Positions 1 through 7,995 of a DNA stretch of 26,612 bases are shown piece after piece. The stretch is taken from IMG/VR virus record IMGVR_UViG_3300043464_002556, positions 1-26,612 of that record. One strand, given 5' to 3'. How positions within the stretch are numbered: position 1 is the first letter of the stretch; each line of letters opens with the position of its first letter. The position numbers were made by a program, and so were the translations under genes. A model generated the notes under the pieces. That model worked only from the letters and a program-made list of their open reading frames with translations, was not told the origin of the DNA and ran no database searches. The stretch comes from a virus.

Positions 1-138
1 CACCCAATCATTGCTACTTATTGTAGTTTTATAAGCTCCAATATCAATAACAAAGTTTAAATCATGATCTAAAAAATATTCACAAATATGATGACGGAGT
101 TTGTATTCTTTAGATACAAGGTATTCCCATCTATCCAT
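1..138 (-). CDS. Partial gene, possible methyltransferase N-terminus
   Basis: I translated this stretch by hand. An ATG at 138 opens a frame that runs without a stop for 46 codons to the left window edge, so only the N-terminus is present. The ATG overlaps the stop of the upstream methyltransferase gene (TAATG), the same junction style used elsewhere in this operon. The visible protein begins MDRWEYLVSKEYKLRHHICE, and later has the segment NFVIDIGAYKT. A hydrophobic strand followed by DIGA resembles motif I of Rossmann-fold methyltransferases (D/E-x-G), but the second and third glycines are absent, so the family is not certain. No strong Shine-Dalgarno sequence is visible, so translation may be coupled to the gene before it. 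Sitting next to another methyltransferase, it may act in the same modification step; that is inference. Confidence 0.6.
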   Translation of the reverse strand, partial: MDRWEYLVSKEYKLRHHICEYFLDHDLNFVIDIGAYKTTISSNDWV

Positions 139-749
139 TACAAACCAACTCTTGGCATAATCAATGCTGTACCACACCCGTATGGGAAGTTGACAATATC
201 GTGTTTATTATGGTTAGCCCAATCAACAGCAGCATGATAAGAACCAATTGGTGGATGATCTCCATCTGATGGATTAAATGTATCATGGATGGTGATAGCC
301 CATCTCTTATTAGGATTCATTCGTGTTCCATAATGTGCTAAATCTTTATAGATTTGTTCATAAGAATGATCAGCGTCAACATGGAGATAATCAATATCAC
401 TAAATTGCTCATAAACATTGTCAGTCAAGTCTTTGATGATCTTAATGTTCTCATAACCATCAATTAAATCATTATAAACAGGCAAACCCCAAGGCCCAAT
501 GTTTGCATCAATTAATGTAACATCAAAAATATTATCAGATATCTCAAGCAACTGACCTTCATTGAATAAAGTTTTCTGTGCCTCTATCATTAATTTAGGA
601 ACGAATCCTGCTCCAGAGCCTAAGCAAACAATCTTTTTTGCTTTCAACATATATGGAATAAAATAATAGAGTGATCCTGCACCGAGGAATTCTCCCTCTG
701 CACCGTGAGACTCAGACCACTTTGATGTTTCAATAATTTCTTTAAACAT
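138..749 (-). CDS. SAM-dependent methyltransferase (Methyltransf_24-like)
   Basis: A 203-residue protein with a class I methyltransferase layout. Residues 40-48 (IVCLGSGAG) match motif I, the SAM-binding glycine loop. D81 after a hydrophobic strand fits the acidic residue that holds the SAM ribose. Residues 119-137 carry DIDYLHVDADHSYEQIYKD, the DAxHxYexvxxDl pattern typical of the Methyltransf_24 group often found with glycan-modifying genes. A later IHD (154-156) fits the post-motif strand of that group. The start at 749 is supported by AAGGAG four bases upstream, lying inside the last codons of dnaE, which it overlaps by 8 bases. The substrate cannot be read from sequence: glycan, small molecule or modified nucleotide are all possible. 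The next gene downstream may be related in function. Confidence 0.75.
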   Translation of the reverse strand: MFKEIIETSKWSESHGAEGEFLGAGSLYYFIPYMLKAKKIVCLGSGAGFVPKLMIEAQKTLFNEGQLLEISDNIFDVTLIDANIGPWGLPVYNDLIDGYENIKIIKDLTDNVYEQFSDIDYLHVDADHSYEQIYKDLAHYGTRMNPNKRWAITIHDTFNPSDGDHPPIGSYHAAVDWANHNKHDIVNFPYGCGTALIMPRVGL

Positions 750-3700
750 AATTCTCCTTTTTCAAATCTTTTCTTTCAATATAGTTCTCAATTGAAATGA
801 CACCGCTTTCACTTTCAATCTTGTAAGAGTCAAGTCTTGTAAGAGTCTTTTGGTCTTCAATCTTTTCTAGTCTAACAGCGAACCAATGCCCCGGTTTAAC
901 AATACTCTTGATTTTTTTAAACGGTGTAGGGAACACAACAATCTTAAAGATTGACTTACCATCCCAGCAATACAAGTTTGACATCTCTTTATCCTTAGAA
1001 GTCATGAATGTTCTCTGATGGAATACATACATCAATGTCTTTTCATCTTCAACCAATCCAAGACCGGTCTTATAAAGCCAAGAGTTCTCATGTTCCATAC
1101 CCTTAGCTCTTAACATCATCAACTCATACAAGTCTGTCCCGTGATATTCGTATGCATCGCAGAACGCATGTAAGGTTCTGTCTCCGATTAGCGCATAAAC
1201 AAAGTCTCTTGTTGCAAGTTCGGTGTTTCTTTCAGCAAATACCGTTGTAGAGCCTGAATGGTCTTCAAATTCAATACGGAGGTATTGTGGTGTTTTCTTT
1301 GTAGAACGCACCACAGCCTTAACCAGCGTCAATGGAGAGGTGATTTCGTGGAAGTCTGCAATATTCCCTACGAAGGCATCCATCTCATTTGTATCGTCTG
1401 AAATCTTGATAGGAAATCCCAAAACCGGCAGGTAGTACTTCTCATGGTCAAAATTGGAGACATGACCAATATTTTGGAATGCTCCAACCTTGTCAAAATT
1501 CTCCCTCAGAGTGCTCTTGACAGCCGTTTTACGGCATTTATTAGCAAATTCCTCGTATGAGTCAAAGGGGCGCTTACTTAGAATTTCCTCAATGGCAGAT
1601 TTACCGCATGAGGCGACATTTGATAGACCAAAACGGATTGCCTCATAATCGCTACGGACTTCCACTGAGAAGAACTCTTCTGAAAGGTTGATATCTGGAG
1701 GAAGGATGTTTACACCCATTCTCTGAGCTTCCATAAGATAAGCAGTAATCTTGTCCGTTGCAGATTCGTTATAGAGCAATGACCACACAAACTCAATCGG
1801 ATAGTTGATCTTTAACCACATTGTTTGGTATGAAAGCATTGAATATGCGACAGCATGAGACTTGTTAAACATATACAAAGCTGCCATTTCAAACTCTGAC
1901 CAAATCTTTTTGGCTTGAGCTTTACCAATATACTTGTTATTGACAAACTTCTCTTTAAACTCATCAAAGCCAGCAGCATCTCTCTTCTTACCAATGATCT
2001 TACGCAAACGGTCAGCATCTGACCATGTGAAGTCTGCAAGAAGCACTGCCATTTGCATTAACTGCTCTTGGAAAATAACTGTTCCATATGTTTCTTCTAG
2101 AACATCCTTAACAACAGCGTGAGGATACTCAGGCTTTGTAACACCTTTCTTGCAATCAATGTATCTCTGACCTTGTGACAGCAATGCTCCCGGTCTTACC
2201 AATGCGTTTGACACAACTAAGTCATTGAAGTTGTCAATACCCATTCTTTCAATAAGATTACGATAAGCAGCAGCATCTGTTTGGAATACACCGACTGTAT
2301 TGCCAGCGTTAAAGTTCTCATAAACCTTTGGATCGTCAAGTGTTAATGACAACTCGCCAACATCAACGCCCCTTGTTTCTTTAATCTTATTAATACAGTC
2401 TTTAATAACAGATACTGTCTTCAATCCAAGAACATCGATCTTGATCAATCCAACTGCTTCAGCATCTTCCATATCAAATGCAGTAACAACAGAACGCTCT
2501 CCTGTTGATGAGTCTTTTCTTGTTTCTACAGGACACACTTCACTAAGCGGAATTGAGGAAACAACCATACCAGCAGCATGGACTCCAGCATTACGAATAC
2601 GACCTTCGATCACTCTTGCAATATCAGATACATCGGGATACTTACGACAGAAGATCTTTCCCTTTTCTGATGTTACAAGTTCATCAATTGTTTCAAAGTA
2701 TGGTGTGATTGCGTTAATCTCTTGATAAGGAACTTGGAAGACTCTAGCAACATCCTTTACAGCACTCTTGGCTTTAAATTCACCATAAGTTGTAATAGCA
2801 GCAACATTATCTGCTCCCCATCTTTCACGAAGATAGTTACGAACTTCACCTCTACGCTTATCTTCAAAGTCTAAGTCAATATCTGGATAGTCGTTTCTTT
2901 CAGGATTAATAAATCGAGCAAACAATAGGCCGTACTTTAGTGGATCAACTTTTGTAATGTCCAACAGATAAGCTAACACCGAACCACCGACAGAACCACG
3001 ACCTGTTCCACGACCAATTCCATTCTTGTCAGCCCATTTCACCAAGTCCCAAACAATGAGGAAGTAATCTGAGAATCCAAGTTGTTGAATAATACCAAGT
3101 TCTTCATTAAGTCGTTCCTGATATTCCGGTCCAAGTTTTTGATTCTTAATTGCAAACTCTGCAATCTCACGCAGGTAATCATTTGAATCTAGAACCTTTG
3201 AGTATTTGGGGAGAAGGTTACGCTTTGTAATAATCTCTGCTGTGCATTTCTCAGCGACTTCCATTGTGTTTTCAAGATACTCAATGTCGTCATAGCCGAC
3301 TTCCTTAAACCAAGAGTGAACCGTCTGTGCATCTGCGATATATGGGTTAATCTCATCAAACCGCAAAAAGCGCTCAGGATAGAGAGCGTTCATCTTGTCA
3401 ACAATGTCATTTGCTGGGTCTTTTAATGCATCAAGATTTGCCTGTGCGATACGAATGTCTCCAGCGTTTAGCGAAGGATATTGAGATACCATCAACAACA
3501 CTTCTTCAGCACCACGATGTTGATGATCAGGAAAGTGGCAGTCAGCAGTGGCAACAACCTTTTTGCCATATGCCTTTGCCATTTCAATTAGTTTGTTGTT
3601 CAGACTCTTTGGGTTCCATGCTTGAATCTCAAAATAGAAATCATCACCAAAGATGTTGATAAATCTTTCAGCAAGCCGGTCAGCCTTTGCGTAGTCCTTT

Positions 3701-4140
3701 GCTTCAATCGCCTTTGAGATTGCACCACCCATACAACCGGACAATGCGATAATGTCATTGTCCACCATTTGCTCCAGCAAATCAAAGTCAATGCGTGGTT
3801 TATAATAAAAGTTCTTTGTCCAACCAAGTTGGGAAATCTTAAAGAGCTTGCTCAAGCCAGCATTATTCTTTGCCAGCAAAATGAGGTGGAACCGCTCATA
3901 TTTTGTTTGCTCGTCAGCGCCGATTGATGGAACGAAATATGCTTCAACACCAAACAAGGGCTTAACGCCCTTGTCCTTGCAAGCGTATTGAAACTTCAAT
4001 ACACCGCCCATTGTTCCGTGATCAGTGATAGCAGCAGCATACTGACCGTTTAGGCTTGTGATGTTAGCAATCTCCTGTGGAGTACTCATTCCGTCAAGCA
4101 GTGAGTATTCCGAGTGACAGTGCAGATGCACAAAGTCCAT
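742..4140 (-). CDS. dnaE: DNA polymerase III alpha subunit (DnaE, C-family)
   Basis: A full-length 1132-residue replicative polymerase, close to the usual bacterial DnaE length and without an intein. The N-terminal PHP domain keeps all nine expected metal ligands: H7, H9, D16, H41, E66, H85, C136, D200 and H202. That is the pattern of PHP domains with intrinsic 3'-5' proofreading, such as mycobacterial DnaE1, and unlike the degenerate E. coli domain. The palm has GRGTGRGSVGGS (377-388), PDIDLDF (419-425, catalytic D422 and D424) and IDVLGL (568-573, third aspartate D569). GVFQTDA (617-623) and the FNKSHAVAYS segment (758-767) are also conserved DnaE features. The C-terminus looks like an OB-fold region. 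The start at 4140 lies two bases after the nucleotidase stop with only a weak GGA upstream. No separate epsilon exonuclease gene is visible, so PHP may be its proofreader (inference). Confidence 0.97.
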   Translation of the reverse strand: MDFVHLHCHSEYSLLDGMSTPQEIANITSLNGQYAAAITDHGTMGGVLKFQYACKDKGVKPLFGVEAYFVPSIGADEQTKYERFHLILLAKNNAGLSKLFKISQLGWTKNFYYKPRIDFDLLEQMVDNDIIALSGCMGGAISKAIEAKDYAKADRLAERFINIFGDDFYFEIQAWNPKSLNNKLIEMAKAYGKKVVATADCHFPDHQHRGAEEVLLMVSQYPSLNAGDIRIAQANLDALKDPANDIVDKMNALYPERFLRFDEINPYIADAQTVHSWFKEVGYDDIEYLENTMEVAEKCTAEIITKRNLLPKYSKVLDSNDYLREIAEFAIKNQKLGPEYQERLNEELGIIQQLGFSDYFLIVWDLVKWADKNGIGRGTGRGSVGGSVLAYLLDITKVDPLKYGLLFARFINPERNDYPDIDLDFEDKRRGEVRNYLRERWGADNVAAITTYGEFKAKSAVKDVARVFQVPYQEINAITPYFETIDELVTSEKGKIFCRKYPDVSDIARVIEGRIRNAGVHAAGMVVSSIPLSEVCPVETRKDSSTGERSVVTAFDMEDAEAVGLIKIDVLGLKTVSVIKDCINKIKETRGVDVGELSLTLDDPKVYENFNAGNTVGVFQTDAAAYRNLIERMGIDNFNDLVVSNALVRPGALLSQGQRYIDCKKGVTKPEYPHAVVKDVLEETYGTVIFQEQLMQMAVLLADFTWSDADRLRKIIGKKRDAAGFDEFKEKFVNNKYIGKAQAKKIWSEFEMAALYMFNKSHAVAYSMLSYQTMWLKINYPIEFVWSLLYNESATDKITAYLMEAQRMGVNILPPDINLSEEFFSVEVRSDYEAIRFGLSNVASCGKSAIEEILSKRPFDSYEEFANKCRKTAVKSTLRENFDKVGAFQNIGHVSNFDHEKYYLPVLGFPIKISDDTNEMDAFVGNIADFHEITSPLTLVKAVVRSTKKTPQYLRIEFEDHSGSTTVFAERNTELATRDFVYALIGDRTLHAFCDAYEYHGTDLYELMMLRAKGMEHENSWLYKTGLGLVEDEKTLMYVFHQRTFMTSKDKEMSNLYCWDGKSIFKIVVFPTPFKKIKSIVKPGHWFAVRLEKIEDQKTLTRLDSYKIESESGVISIENYIERKDLKKENYV

Positions 4141-4141
4141 T

Positions 4142-4675
4142 TCAATTCCAATCTAAGTCGTAAAGCGTATCTATTGTTGGGAGTCTCTCCCAGTTTTTTT
4201 GATTGTACCATTGTTTACGCAGAAATGCGTTGATACCTTCATTTAATAAAATCTCAACCTCGTTAGGATTATCCTCTACAACGAAGCGTGGATTCAATTC
4301 ACTAATCACATGATGCTTTTCGTGAATGTTCGTAAAAATTGGTCGTTGCGTTCCGATACGCCAAAAGTCCAGCCAAGGCTCCGTATGCTTCATAGCAGCA
4401 GGACAGCGCCTCGCCGTTACCACATGAACATCAATGCCACTTTCAAACCAATAGTTGATTTGGTGCCACGCATCCTCGTATGGCTTTAAGTTCTTCCAAA
4501 ATAATGGATCATTGAAGATCTTCATTGCTTTATCATCATTTGAGTCTGTAATCAACCAATGGGAATAGTCTAAATCGCCACTTTTAATATCGTCATGACG
4601 AAATAACCATTGATCAATGGATGATGCAATATCTGCAATCACTCCATCTAAATCTAATACAATTGATTCTTTCAT
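4142..4675 (-). CDS. HAD-family 5'(3')-nucleotidase-like phosphatase
   Basis: A 177-residue protein of the haloacid dehalogenase superfamily. Motif I is VLDLDGVIAD near the N-terminus, with nucleophile D8 and acid/base D10. Motif II threonine is in VVTARR (T87), a lysine at K120 in IHEKHH fits motif III, and VVEDNP (132-137) fits motif IV with E134/D135. The small size and TAR motif resemble 5'(3')-deoxyribonucleotidases (NT5C type) and the phosphatase part of polynucleotide kinases. It probably dephosphorylates nucleotides or DNA ends; the substrate is inferred. A good ribosome site (AAGGA, six bases before ATG) supports the start at 4675. A strong hairpin lies just upstream. The stop is followed by dnaE after one base, suggesting co-translation with the polymerase and a role in nucleotide metabolism during replication. 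Confidence 0.8.
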   Translation of the reverse strand: MKESIVLDLDGVIADIASSIDQWLFRHDDIKSGDLDYSHWLITDSNDDKAMKIFNDPLFWKNLKPYEDAWHQINYWFESGIDVHVVTARRCPAAMKHTEPWLDFWRIGTQRPIFTNIHEKHHVISELNPRFVVEDNPNEVEILLNEGINAFLRKQWYNQKNWERLPTIDTLYDLDWN

Positions 4676-4694
4676 TGTTTCCTTAAAAGGTTAA

Positions 4695-4720
4695 GAGGGG
4701 TCTGTTTTACCAGACCCCTC
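4695..4720 (-). terminator. Intergenic hairpin, possible terminator or attenuator
   Basis: A perfect 10-bp inverted repeat (GAGGGGTCTG / CAGACCCCTC) with a 6-base loop lies in the only sizeable gap of the window, after the putative ssDNA-binding gene and before the nucleotidase. It is far more GC-rich than its surroundings. On the minus strand the stem is followed by TTAACCTTTT, a broken U-tract, so it may be a leaky Rho-independent terminator lowering expression of the nucleotidase and polymerase, or a processing/stability hairpin. Confidence 0.65.
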
Positions 4721-4736
4721 CACCTCCCGAATTAAA

Positions 4737-5384
4737 TCACCAAGAATCCTTAGCAACTTCACCAGTAGTGAAGAACTTCTCTTGCTTCTCATATGGCAAT
4801 GTCATATAGAGAGAATCAAGGTCATGCATTGGCAATGACTTAATATCCTCTGGCATCTCAGTTGATTCCAATGGAATCAAAGTGTAGTTAGTGTCAGAAG
4901 GGCCGGATCCTGTTCTAGCAATCTTAAAGTAGCGGTCAGTGATTGTGCCGAACTCCTTTGCGTATTCAATAAGGATAAGACCGACATGGCGCTGGTTAAA
5001 GGTAGTGTCAAGAACTCTAGGCTCCCAAACACCCGGTTCAACTTCAACAGCAATGTTGATTACCAAGTGAGGCTTTGAACGCCAAGCCTTATCGTGGACA
5101 GATTGCTCTGTAGCCCAACAACGATAGTTAAACTTTGACAAACCAGCTGTTGATGCTGCTCGCCACTTCCAGTTAATTGGTGAAGTAACGACTGGAATTG
5201 TCTTAGCAGTTCCGACTTCCTCATCATAGTGATGAGCATCTTCTGTTAATTCCTGACGGAATCGAATACGGTATGACTCTCCTGAGCCAACCGTAAAGTA
5301 TTTCTTGGCACCTGTTTTCTGTCCGCTCTGTGCTGGAACGACATTCTTTTCCAGGTCTTTTAATGATTTAATTGATTGAAACAT
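4737..5384 (-). CDS. Putative single-stranded DNA-binding protein
   Basis: A 215-residue cytoplasmic protein with no signal peptide or membrane segment. It is rich in aromatic and basic residues in likely beta strands, for example INWKWRAAST (70-79) and FNYRCWATEQ (85-94). A segment around 151-173 contains RYFKIARTGSGPSDTNYTLI, a pattern I associate with phage ssDNA-binding proteins of the gp32-like kind that sit next to helicase and primase genes; this is recollection of a family pattern, not a search result. The position between primase and polymerase fits an SSB that coats lagging-strand template. AGGAG six bases before the ATG supports the start at 5384. It lacks the acidic tip of host SSB proteins, so it is not a standard OB-fold host-type SSB. 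It could instead be another replication accessory factor. Confidence 0.55.
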   Translation of the reverse strand: MFQSIKSLKDLEKNVVPAQSGQKTGAKKYFTVGSGESYRIRFRQELTEDAHHYDEEVGTAKTIPVVTSPINWKWRAASTAGLSKFNYRCWATEQSVHDKAWRSKPHLVINIAVEVEPGVWEPRVLDTTFNQRHVGLILIEYAKEFGTITDRYFKIARTGSGPSDTNYTLIPLESTEMPEDIKSLPMHDLDSLYMTLPYEKQEKFFTTGEVAKDSW

Positions 5385-5392
5385 TTTTTCTC

Positions 5393-6334
5393 CTATAATG
5401 TATGTTTTTTGTTATTTACAATTTCTTGTATTTGTTTACTTGTCATTTCACCAGGATCTTTACACCCAGTGTTATTTTCTACCACATAAATTTCTTTACC
5501 TTGGCAGAGATTTATTATATCATCACGCATGGCATTTCCGGCATCATCATTGTCAGAAAATATGGTGATTTGATCAAAGCACCTTTTTATAATCTTGATT
5601 TGATTTGCAGACACTTGAGCGCCTAGTGTTGATACAACATTTGGGAAACCGGCCTGATGAACCATCATCGCATCAACACTGCCCTCAACAATAATGCAGG
5701 AATCATACTTCTTTGCATTTTGTATGTTAAACAATACATCAGCTCTTTTAAACCCCTTGTTATAAAGGTAACGAGGCTCTTGCTCCGGTTTTATTGCCCT
5801 ACCAATGAAGCCAACCAGTTTGTAGTTTTGACTTCTAACAGGTATGACAATTCTTTCTTTTACTTTTGAGTACCCAATTTCAAAGTATTCTAGTGTCTCA
5901 TAACTGAGACCTCTATCGTGAAACATTTTGATACTCAAAAGATCTTCTTGGTTTGAATAGTCAATCTCCACATCGGAGATATCTAACTCTTCAATGTAAT
6001 CATTTTTTCTAAATCCGTTTTCAATCTGCTTTTGGATTGCTACAGGATCTAGGCTAACATCTCTGCCGTATGGCTTGCCAGTTATGTGCTTATATAACTG
6101 TCTGAAGTTTCCTTTTTTACCACATGATGGATTGAAACACTGCCATAAGCCAGTTTTAGTGTTAATAAAAAATGCTGGGCTATTTCTATTCTTATGGAAT
6201 GGGCAATACAAATTAAACTCTTGACCGTTTTGAGATTCAATCATTATATTTGACTTCTCAAAAAGTTCACGAATTTGCGATTCCATACTATATACAGAAT
6301 ATGATTTTAAACTTGAAGATATCCCGATTGGCAT
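5393..6334 (-). CDS. dnaG: DnaG-like DNA primase (zinc finger plus TOPRIM)
   Basis: A 313-residue primase that would synthesise RNA primers at the phage fork. A CHC2-type zinc finger is clear: LYCPFH (42-47), then WQCFNPSCGKKGN (64-76), giving ligands C44, H47, C66 and C71. The TOPRIM fold follows, with IIVEGSVDAM (214-223, metal-binding E217) and TIFSDNDDAG (257-266, acidic D261 and D263). The protein lacks the C-terminal helicase-binding domain of bacterial DnaG and is short in its middle domain, so it is a compact phage form. The start is uncertain. ATG at 6334 has AAGGA nine bases upstream and is used here. A second ATG at 6286 (residue 17) lies just after the stop of the small upstream gene and leaves a more typical primase N-terminus. 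The stop is followed closely by the ssDNA-binding gene. Confidence 0.92.
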   Translation of the reverse strand: MPIGISSSLKSYSVYSMESQIRELFEKSNIMIESQNGQEFNLYCPFHKNRNSPAFFINTKTGLWQCFNPSCGKKGNFRQLYKHITGKPYGRDVSLDPVAIQKQIENGFRKNDYIEELDISDVEIDYSNQEDLLSIKMFHDRGLSYETLEYFEIGYSKVKERIVIPVRSQNYKLVGFIGRAIKPEQEPRYLYNKGFKRADVLFNIQNAKKYDSCIIVEGSVDAMMVHQAGFPNVVSTLGAQVSANQIKIIKRCFDQITIFSDNDDAGNAMRDDIINLCQGKEIYVVENNTGCKDPGEMTSKQIQEIVNNKKHTL

Positions 6335-6467
6335 CGTAATCAGTCCTTAAAATTGTTTTATTGAACTTGCCATTAATAGCTTTCCATTCATCTTCCATCC
6401 AAGGTCTTAACCTTGCAATAGTTTCAATGTCTTTGGCTTCACCTTCAATAACTTTCTTATTCTTCAT
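6288..6467 (-). CDS. Small unknown protein between helicase and primase
   Basis: The 135-base gap between the helicase stop and the primase ATG is covered by an open frame of 59 codons beginning MKNKKVIEGEAKDIETIARL at ATG 6467, two bases after the helicase TAA. A longer version starting at 6482 would overlap the helicase end. The protein is charged, has a segment RPWMEDEWKAING with two tryptophans, and ends in hydrophobic KIIFCI. I do not recognise a family. The stop at 6288-6290 is one base from an alternative primase ATG at 6286, so the small gene and primase would fit together like other operon members if that start is used. With the primase start at 6334 they overlap by 47 bases. No strong ribosome site is visible, so coupling to the helicase is likely if it is translated. 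Confidence 0.5.
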   Translation of the reverse strand: MKNKKVIEGEAKDIETIARLRPWMEDEWKAINGKFNKTILRTDYDANRDIFKFKIIFCI

Positions 6468-6469
6468 TT

Positions 6470-7687
6470 TTATATGTCCCATTCTTCTTCCCATTTTCCT
6501 GTCTCTAGGTTCCATCTTAAAAAGAAACCAAATTGACTTGATCTTCTAACCTTTCTTGATACGACTTGAAATAAGTCTGAATTATACTCACGCTGAATTG
6601 CAAGAACTAAGTCAGCATCATAAGCCAACTGCTTACTCCATGCAACTTCTTCCAATTCTGGCGGTCTTTCTGAGTGACCCTCGCTCATTGTTACAGCAGC
6701 AACATCGATAATGGGCACTCCGTTTTTAACAGCCATTCTCTTGAATGCTTTTGAAAGGTTCTTTGCCTTCTCTGTTTCATTTCTAGCACCAGAAGCATCA
6801 TCAAACAAGCCGTGATAATCCAAGATAACAATGTCTGGTCTATACTGATCAATCTTGGCTTGCACCATGTTTTGATCTGCTGTTTCAAGACCCTCTGATG
6901 TTACAAGATGTATTGAGTGTTTACCTTCAAATGTTTCTTCAGCCCATTTTTCATAACCATCAACAATAGATGGGTTGGCACGAACAAGATCTGTGTTAGT
7001 AAATGTACCACTGCCATTATTCAGCAGTGTGTCAAGCCTTTGCCCCTCTTGCTTCTTATTCATTTCTAGAGAAATGATCAATGGTCTGTAGCCAGCTTTC
7101 CAAGCATTTACAGCAAATAGTCTTGCAATAAATGACTTACCAACACCTGTCCAACCTAGAAGAACAATAAAATCTCCCGGTTGCCAACCGCCAAACTGTT
7201 TATCAATAACTTTAATTCCACTAGGAATACCTTGCAGTTCACCAGTACCTTTTTCTGATCTTTCACGCAAATCAATTGCTCTATCTTTCCATTCACCTAC
7301 CAAGTCAGTATCTTTAAGATTGCTTGAATACTTGAACAAGGCAGATGTGTTCTCCATCAAATAAGCTAACGCTTCTTTCGGACCGGCTTCGCTAAGTAAG
7401 CCATTAGTCTTTGATACAAGAACTCTTGTCTGATAGGCAAGTGAACCTTTCTTAGCCTCTTCAATGTAGTACTTGATAGGTTCAGGAGTAGCGTAAAACT
7501 CAAACTCAGGGTGGTGTTGTTTTACAGTTTCTTTTGATGGAACTTTTTTATGCTCGTCATAGTGAGCAACGATGAAGTTCCAAACATCTCTATATTCAAT
7601 GAAGACATTTTCAACACCCTCATTTACAGCCGTTACATAATCATTAGATTGAATAAGTGAATTCAATAATCTAACTTCGTAATTCAT
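6470..7687 (-). CDS. dnaB: DnaB-like replicative helicase
   Basis: A 405-residue RecA-fold helicase expected to unwind the phage fork as a hexamer. The N-terminal part (about 1-125) is helical and resembles the DnaB N-domain. The motor domain begins around GIPSGIKVIDKQFGGWQPGD (153-172), the usual DnaB entry segment. Walker A is GWTGVGKS (178-185), the conserved glutamate lies in SLEMN (206-210), and Walker B is IVILDY (286-291). SRKVRRSS (377-384) fits the late nucleotide-contacting loop. At 405 residues it is a little shorter than bacterial DnaB (about 450-470). The ATG overlaps the preceding gene's stop (ATGA) and has no clear Shine-Dalgarno sequence, suggesting re-initiation by terminating ribosomes. 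It sits with primase, polymerase and a putative ssDNA-binding protein in one operon. Confidence 0.93.
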   Translation of the reverse strand: MNYEVRLLNSLIQSNDYVTAVNEGVENVFIEYRDVWNFIVAHYDEHKKVPSKETVKQHHPEFEFYATPEPIKYYIEEAKKGSLAYQTRVLVSKTNGLLSEAGPKEALAYLMENTSALFKYSSNLKDTDLVGEWKDRAIDLRERSEKGTGELQGIPSGIKVIDKQFGGWQPGDFIVLLGWTGVGKSFIARLFAVNAWKAGYRPLIISLEMNKKQEGQRLDTLLNNGSGTFTNTDLVRANPSIVDGYEKWAEETFEGKHSIHLVTSEGLETADQNMVQAKIDQYRPDIVILDYHGLFDDASGARNETEKAKNLSKAFKRMAVKNGVPIIDVAAVTMSEGHSERPPELEEVAWSKQLAYDADLVLAIQREYNSDLFQVVSRKVRRSSQFGFFLRWNLETGKWEEEWDI

Positions 7688-7995
7688 TCGTTAACCATTC
7701 TATCGTGAGTATCTCTCACAATTTGTCTAAATCTTTCTTTGGACTCTGTTTCTTGTTTTACTTTTTCAGTAAATTTTTTTGATTCAACAGCAAAATCAAA
7801 CATTAAAAATGGGCCTGTCTTACTTTTGACAAAATAATCAACAGTATCCATCAACAAATCACCATCATAATGTTCTGTCAGGGCATCAGCAACCGCTTCT
7901 TGACGAGGCGAATCAGGAATAAAAAGTTTACCTGATTTTTTGCAGGATTCCTTTAAGCACTGAATTAGCTCTTGACCTGTTATTTGCTTTTTCAC
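7684..7995 (-). CDS. Small protein upstream of helicase, possible loader or accessory
   Basis: A 103-residue, highly charged, probably all-helical protein with no transmembrane segment. It begins MKKQITGQELIQCLKESCKK and has DYFVKSKTGPFLMFDFAV around residues 53-70, followed by a lysine/glutamate-rich helix to the end. I do not recognise it with certainty. Its place immediately before dnaB, with an ATGA overlap, and the aromatic-rich helix before a charged tail are reminiscent of phage helicase-loader or replication-accessory proteins, but this is inference from position. The start is GTG at 7995, preceded by AAGGAGGT with a 5-base spacer, the strongest ribosome site in the window. That site and the first 68 bases of the gene lie inside the C-terminal coding part of the WhiB-like gene. 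Confidence 0.75.
   Translation of the reverse strand: MKKQITGQELIQCLKESCKKSGKLFIPDSPRQEAVADALTEHYDGDLLMDTVDYFVKSKTGPFLMFDFAVESKKFTEKVKQETESKERFRQIVRDTHDRMVNE

Noticed and set aside
2441-2725. Plus-strand frame of 94 codons
   Set aside because: Lies opposite the polymerase palm region, where the minus-strand protein is strongly conserved; low-complexity Ser/Thr product with no family match.
6284-6286. Leaderless promoter before the alternative primase ATG
   Set aside because: TATATAGT runs directly into the ATG, leaving no room between a -10 element and a start at the codon. It is ordinary AT-rich sequence.
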